34,291 bases of DNA from an uncultured Eubacterium sp. (lineage in GTDB: Bacteria > Bacillota > Clostridia > Lachnospirales > Lachnospiraceae), in NCBI GenBank assembly GCA_905236735.1, contig CAJOOU010000082.1, positions 1-34,291 on the forward strand. The letters are read 5' to 3'. The stretch's first letter is position 1. Each line of letters begins with the position of its first letter. Positions 30,563-34,291 of the stretch are shown piece by piece. A program made the position numbers and the translations under genes. The notes beneath the pieces were generated by a model. The model was given only the letters and a program-made list of their open reading frames with translations. It was not told where the DNA came from and ran no database searches.

Positions 30563-31753
30563 ATGAAAGACAGATTGTTACACACACCTGAAGGTGTAAG
30601 GGATATCTACGGAAAAGAATTTGAAAAAAAGATTATTATGGAGGAAAGACTTCATAATATAATCAGAATGTACGGATACAAACCTATTCAAACGCCATCG
30701 TTTGAATTTTTTGATGTGTTTGGCAGGGATATTGGTACAACCCCTTCTAAGGATTTATATAAGTTTTTTGACAGAGAGGGCAATACCCTTGTGCTGCGTC
30801 CGGATATTACTCCTTCCATAGCAAGGGCGGCGGCTAAATACTATATGGAGGAGACAAGACCATTGAGGTTTTCTTATGTCGGTAATACCTTTATAAACAA
30901 TTCCTCTTATCAGGGCAGATTAAAAGAGACTACCCAGATAGGAGCTGAGCTGATAAATGACAATTCGGTAGATGCTGATGCCGAGATGATAGCAATTACC
31001 TGTGAATGTTTCTTAAAGGCAGGTCTAAACGATTTCCAGATTAGTGTAGGCCATGTTGATTTTTTGCGCAGGGTTTGCGAGATGGGTGGAATTGATAAAA
31101 AAGACGGAAGTATTATCAGGGATCTTATATCCATAAAGAATTATTTCGGTGCCGAGGAATACGCATCCACCCTTAATGTTTCGGAAGAGACCATAGCAAT
31201 ATTTAAGATGCTTCCTTCTTTTAACGGTGGAATAGAGATGCTTGCAAAGGCACGCAACTTTGTTATGAACAATGAGATGGCTTTAAAGGCTATTGACAGA
31301 CTCGAGGAACTTTACGAGGTGCTTTCATACTACGGCTGCGAAAAATATGTGACATTTGACCTCAGTTTCTTAAGTCCTTATGATTATTATTCCGGCATTA
31401 TTTTTGACGGATATACTTTCGGAAGCGGACAGGCTATAGCAAAGGGCGGCAGGTATGACAATCTGGTAGGGTATTTTGGAAAGGATGCACCTGCAGTCGG
31501 TTTTGTAATCATGATTGATGACCTTATGACCGCCGTTTCGAGACAGAAAATTGATATACCTATCAATGAAAAAAAAGTTTTGCTTTTATATTGTGAGGAA
31601 AAGAAAAAGGCTGCTGTCGAAAGAGCAAAGAATTTAAGGGATTTTGGCAGTTATGTAGAGATGATGAAGATTGACAAATCTATCACCAAAGCGCAATACG
31701 ACGAGTATGCCAGGCATCATTCCATAAACGAAATTATAGCTATGGGTGAGTAG
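30563..31753 (+). CDS. hisZ: ATP phosphoribosyltransferase regulatory subunit HisZ
   Basis: A 396-residue HisZ, a histidyl-tRNA synthetase paralogue that activates the short form of HisG and carries histidine feedback. The class-II synthetase core is visible: LLHTPEGVRDIYG, the TPSFEFFDVF strand, LVLRPDITPSIARAAAKY (motif 2 region), and the late GGRYDNLVGYFGKDAPAVGF. The start at 30563 follows GAGGTG and gives the usual MKxRLLHTPEGVRD terminus. An in-frame ATG at 30521 lies upstream of the promoter's -10 and is rejected. It begins the hisZ-hisG-hisD-hisB operon. Confidence 0.94.
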   Translation: MKDRLLHTPEGVRDIYGKEFEKKIIMEERLHNIIRMYGYKPIQTPSFEFFDVFGRDIGTTPSKDLYKFFDREGNTLVLRPDITPSIARAAAKYYMEETRPLRFSYVGNTFINNSSYQGRLKETTQIGAELINDNSVDADAEMIAITCECFLKAGLNDFQISVGHVDFLRRVCEMGGIDKKDGSIIRDLISIKNYFGAEEYASTLNVSEETIAIFKMLPSFNGGIEMLAKARNFVMNNEMALKAIDRLEELYEVLSYYGCEKYVTFDLSFLSPYDYYSGIIFDGYTFGSGQAIAKGGRYDNLVGYFGKDAPAVGFVIMIDDLMTAVSRQKIDIPINEKKVLLLYCEEKKKAAVERAKNLRDFGSYVEMMKIDKSITKAQYDEYARHHSINEIIAMGE

Positions 31754-31765
31754 AAGGAGATTATA

Positions 31766-32425
31766 ATGCGTTATTTGACATTTGCACTGACTAAGGGCAG
31801 GCTGGCTGACAAAACAATGGAGCTTTTAAACAAGGCCGGCATTACCTGCCGCGAAATGCAGGATAAAAATACCAGAAAACTTATATTTGTTAATGAAGAC
31901 CTCAAGATGAAATTCTTTCTTTCAAAGGGGCCGGATGTTCCGACCTATGTGGAATACGGAGCCGCCGACATAGGAATAGTCGGAAAAGATACAATTATGG
32001 AAGAGGGCAGAAACATTTATGAGGTGCTCGACCTTGGGTTCGGCAAGTGCAGGATGTGTGTCTGTGGACCGCAGGAAGCCCGGGAATGCTTAAAGCATCA
32101 TGAGCTCATAAGGGTTGCAACAAAGTATCCCAATATTGCAAAGGACTATTTTTACAACAAAAAGAATCAGACGGTTGAAATAATAAAGCTTAACGGTTCA
32201 ATTGAACTTGCGCCTATAGTCGGACTTTCAGAGGTTATTGTTGATATTGTCGAAACCGGCTCTACTCTCCGGGAAAACGGACTTACCGTACTTGAGGAGG
32301 TTTGCCCGCTTTCGGCGAGAATGGTGGTTAACCAGGTCAGCATGAGGATGGAAAACCAAAGAATTACGGAACTTATTACCAGTGTGAACAAGGTACTTAA
32401 AGAAGAAAGGGATATTATTCTATGA
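31766..32425 (+). CDS. hisG: ATP phosphoribosyltransferase, short form HisG
   Basis: A 219-residue short-form HisG that catalyses the first step of histidine synthesis, ATP plus PRPP to phosphoribosyl-ATP. The start MRYLTFALTKGRLADKTMELL, the DVPTYVEYGAADIGIVGKD segment and the PRPP-loop region DIVETGSTLRENGL are diagnostic. The C-terminal regulatory domain of long HisG is absent, in keeping with the HisZ gene just upstream (12-base gap with AAGGAG). The stop codon overlaps the hisD start (ATGA). Confidence 0.96.
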   Translation: MRYLTFALTKGRLADKTMELLNKAGITCREMQDKNTRKLIFVNEDLKMKFFLSKGPDVPTYVEYGAADIGIVGKDTIMEEGRNIYEVLDLGFGKCRMCVCGPQEARECLKHHELIRVATKYPNIAKDYFYNKKNQTVEIIKLNGSIELAPIVGLSEVIVDIVETGSTLRENGLTVLEEVCPLSARMVVNQVSMRMENQRITELITSVNKVLKEERDIIL

Positions 32426-33711
32426 AAACGGTTAATCTTGATAAAGAAAGTAAAAAGGATCTGCTTGAAAAACTTCTTAAAAGAAGCCCATCGAGTTATG
32501 GGGATTTTGAAGAAAAGGTAGGTAAAATAGTAAATGATGTCAGAAACCGCAGAGATGAGGCGATTTTTGACTATACCAGGCAGTTTGACGGAGCTGATAT
32601 TTCAAAGGATAACATTCTTGTTACCGAAGAGGAAATAAAGGAAGCTTATGACAAAATAGACAAAGAACTTCTTGAGGTCATGAGGAAGGCTCTCAAAAAC
32701 ATCAGGGAGTTTCACGAAAAACAGCGCATGAACAGCTGGTTTGATGCCAAGGGAGACGGAAGCATTCTCGGGCAGAAGATTACTCCGCTCGGCAGAGTCG
32801 GGGTATATGTTCCGGGAGGAAAGGCTGTGTATCCGTCATCTGTTCTTATGAATATACTTCCGGCAAAGGTGGCCGGAGTCGAAGAAATAATAATGACTAC
32901 ACCTCCGGGAAAAGACGGCAAAATCTGTGAGACAACACTGGTCGCCGCCAAAGAAGCAGGGGCTGATAAGATATTCAAGGTTGGCGGAGCTCAGGCTGTG
33001 GCTGCTATGGCTTTCGGAACCGAAAGCATACCCAAGACGGACAAGATAGTAGGACCGGGCAATATTTATGTGGCTCTCGCTAAAAAGGCGGTTTACGGAC
33101 ATGTTAGTATAGATTCTATTGCAGGGCCGAGTGAAATCCTTGTTCTTGCGGACGAAACTGCAAATCCTAGATTTGTTGCAGCGGATTTACTTTCCCAGGC
33201 TGAACATGATGAGATGGCATCGGCAATTCTTATTACAACAAGTAAAAAGATAGCTGATGAGGTTTCAAGGGAAATCGATGGCTTTTTAAAGGTACTTTCA
33301 AGGAAGGATATTATCTCAAAGTCCCTTGATAATTATGGATATATCCTTATAGCAGATAATATGGATGATGCTATTGATGCAGTAAATGAGATAGCTTCGG
33401 AGCATCTTGAAATTGTGACAAAAGATCCGTGGCTTACAATGACAAAGGTTAAAAATGCCGGAGCCATGTTCCTCGGAACTTATTCAAGCGAACCTCTCGG
33501 AGATTATTTTGCCGGTCCTAACCATGTACTTCCGACAAACGGAACGGCAAAATTCTTCTCGCCGCTTTCGGTTGATGATTTTATTAAGAAATCAAGTGTG
33601 ATATCATATTCTGAGGAAGCATTAAGAAAGGTACACAAAGATATTATCAAATTTGCACAGTCAGAGCAGCTGACTGCTCACGCGAATTCAATTCAGGTCA
33701 GATTTGAATAG
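32422..33711 (+). CDS. hisD: Histidinol dehydrogenase
   Basis: A 429-residue zinc-dependent histidinol dehydrogenase, which oxidises histidinol to histidine in two NAD+-dependent steps. Key stretches: GRVGVYVPGGKAVYPSSVLM, VGPGNIYVALAKKAVYG, SIAGPSEILVLADETANP, LLSQAEHDEMASA (zinc-ligand Gln and His), SEHLEI (catalytic Glu-His), and GDYFAGPNHVLPT with downstream Asp and His. The start overlaps hisG by four bases, indicating coupled translation. The length is standard. Confidence 0.97.
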   Translation: MKTVNLDKESKKDLLEKLLKRSPSSYGDFEEKVGKIVNDVRNRRDEAIFDYTRQFDGADISKDNILVTEEEIKEAYDKIDKELLEVMRKALKNIREFHEKQRMNSWFDAKGDGSILGQKITPLGRVGVYVPGGKAVYPSSVLMNILPAKVAGVEEIIMTTPPGKDGKICETTLVAAKEAGADKIFKVGGAQAVAAMAFGTESIPKTDKIVGPGNIYVALAKKAVYGHVSIDSIAGPSEILVLADETANPRFVAADLLSQAEHDEMASAILITTSKKIADEVSREIDGFLKVLSRKDIISKSLDNYGYILIADNMDDAIDAVNEIASEHLEIVTKDPWLTMTKVKNAGAMFLGTYSSEPLGDYFAGPNHVLPTNGTAKFFSPLSVDDFIKKSSVISYSEEALRKVHKDIIKFAQSEQLTAHANSIQVRFE

Positions 33712-33731
33712 TATTGGAAGGAGGAAGTGTG

Positions 33732-34291
33732 ATGGCAAGAATAGGTGATGTTCAGAGAAATACGGCTGAGACAAAGATAACCTGCAGTCTGAATATTGAC
33801 GGCAGCGGAGATGCAAACATAGATACAGGCATAGGTTTTTTTGACCATATGCTCATAAGTTTTGCAAAGCACGGTCTTTTCGATTTGGATTTGAAGGCAG
33901 ACGGAGACCTTATAGTTGACTGTCATCATACTGTTGAGGATACGGGGATAGTCATAGGTACGGCTATTAAACGCGCCCTCGGAGACAAGGGAGGAATCAA
34001 AAGGTACGGAAACGCAATACTGCCTATGGATGAGTCACTGGCCTTATGCGCCATTGATTTATCGGGCCGTCCGTATCTTGTTTTTGATGCGGAGTTTCCT
34101 ATGGAGAGGGTAGGATATTTTGACAGCGAAATGGTAAAGGAATTCTTTTATGCCATCAGTTATTCGTGCGGAATGAATCTGCATATCAAAATGATAAACA
34201 GCGGAAACACACATCATATGATTGAAGCTATATTCAAGGCGTTTGCGAAGGCGCTTGATGAAGCTACGGTTTTTGATGAAAGAATAAAGGG
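33732..34291 (+). CDS. hisB: Imidazoleglycerol-phosphate dehydratase, 3' end cut by window edge
   Basis: The first 186 codons of HisB, which dehydrates imidazole-glycerol phosphate. The frame is open to the right edge; the family is about 195 residues, so only a few residues are missing. Manganese-site motifs are present: GFFDHML, DCHHTVEDTGIVIG (His-His-x2-Glu-Asp) and, near the edge, HHMIEAIFKAFAKAL. The N terminus RIGDVQRNTAETKITCSLNIDGSG is typical. GGAAGGAGG (33716-33724) precedes the ATG. It follows hisD by 20 bases in the same operon. Confidence 0.96.
   Translation, partial: MARIGDVQRNTAETKITCSLNIDGSGDANIDTGIGFFDHMLISFAKHGLFDLDLKADGDLIVDCHHTVEDTGIVIGTAIKRALGDKGGIKRYGNAILPMDESLALCAIDLSGRPYLVFDAEFPMERVGYFDSEMVKEFFYAISYSCGMNLHIKMINSGNTHHMIEAIFKAFAKALDEATVFDERIK

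Overview
The window looks like chromosomal DNA of an anaerobic, low-to-moderate-GC Firmicute of class Clostridia, probably family Lachnospiraceae. The support is the [FeFe] hydrogenase, the GerW/YtfJ sporulation protein, the Firmicutes gene order rpmB < > yloU-fakA-recG, the hisZ-hisG(short)-hisD-hisB order, strong AGGAGG ribosome sites and dense, often overlapping genes. I see no rRNA, tRNA, CRISPR array, insertion sequence or prophage gene. The assignment rests on gene content and remembered family features; no database was searched.

Layout. 1-3.4 kb: 3' part of an [FeFe] hydrogenase (cut by the window edge), a Nudix hydrolase, and a DUF2953/GerW sporulation pair. 3.5-9.7 kb: rpmB (minus), then yloU-fakA-recG (plus), then convergent rqcH. 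9.9-14.8 kb: two translationally coupled hybrid histidine kinases. The second carries a complete DegV (FakB-type lipid-binding) domain at its N terminus, followed by two membrane helices, a kinase core, a receiver and an HPt domain. 14.8-16.5 kb (minus): a UPF0016 cation transporter and a CaCA-type cation antiporter behind what reads as a yybP-ykoY manganese riboswitch with an overlapping terminator. 16.6-24.5 kb: a housekeeping run, yicC-gmk-rpoZ-rimO-pgsA-rsmD-coaD-(coiled coil)-pepD-rluC-like. 24.7-29.9 kb: an unusual redox cluster. 30.0-34.3 kb: recU and the start of a histidine operon, cut at the right edge inside hisB.

Two regions stand out. (1) The DegV-kinase fusion may be a membrane sensor that reads fatty-acid or acyl-phosphate status; fakA, whose product phosphorylates fatty acids held on DegV proteins, lies about 6 kb away. 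Several residues expected to hold the ligand carboxylate look changed, so the ligand may differ. (2) The 24.7-29.9 kb cluster contains a soluble FAD reductase of the fumarate reductase/ketosteroid dehydrogenase superfamily, an unrecognised 167-residue protein, a hydrogenase-type Fe-S module fused to a GltD/NfnB-like pyridine-nucleotide flavoprotein, and a stand-alone NuoF/HydB C-terminal Fe-S domain ending in a Gly/Arg tail. Together they look like a cytosolic NAD(P)H-to-organic-acceptor electron-transfer system. The flavoprotein lacks the fumarate-binding residues I would expect, and its codon use suggests very high expression.

Regulatory sequence is readable in several places: good promoters ahead of the Nudix gene, rpmB, yicC, the riboswitch operon, the FAD reductase and hisZ; a divergent rqcH/kinase promoter pair that shares one palindromic -35 hexamer; and related inverted repeats ahead of two of the redox-cluster genes.
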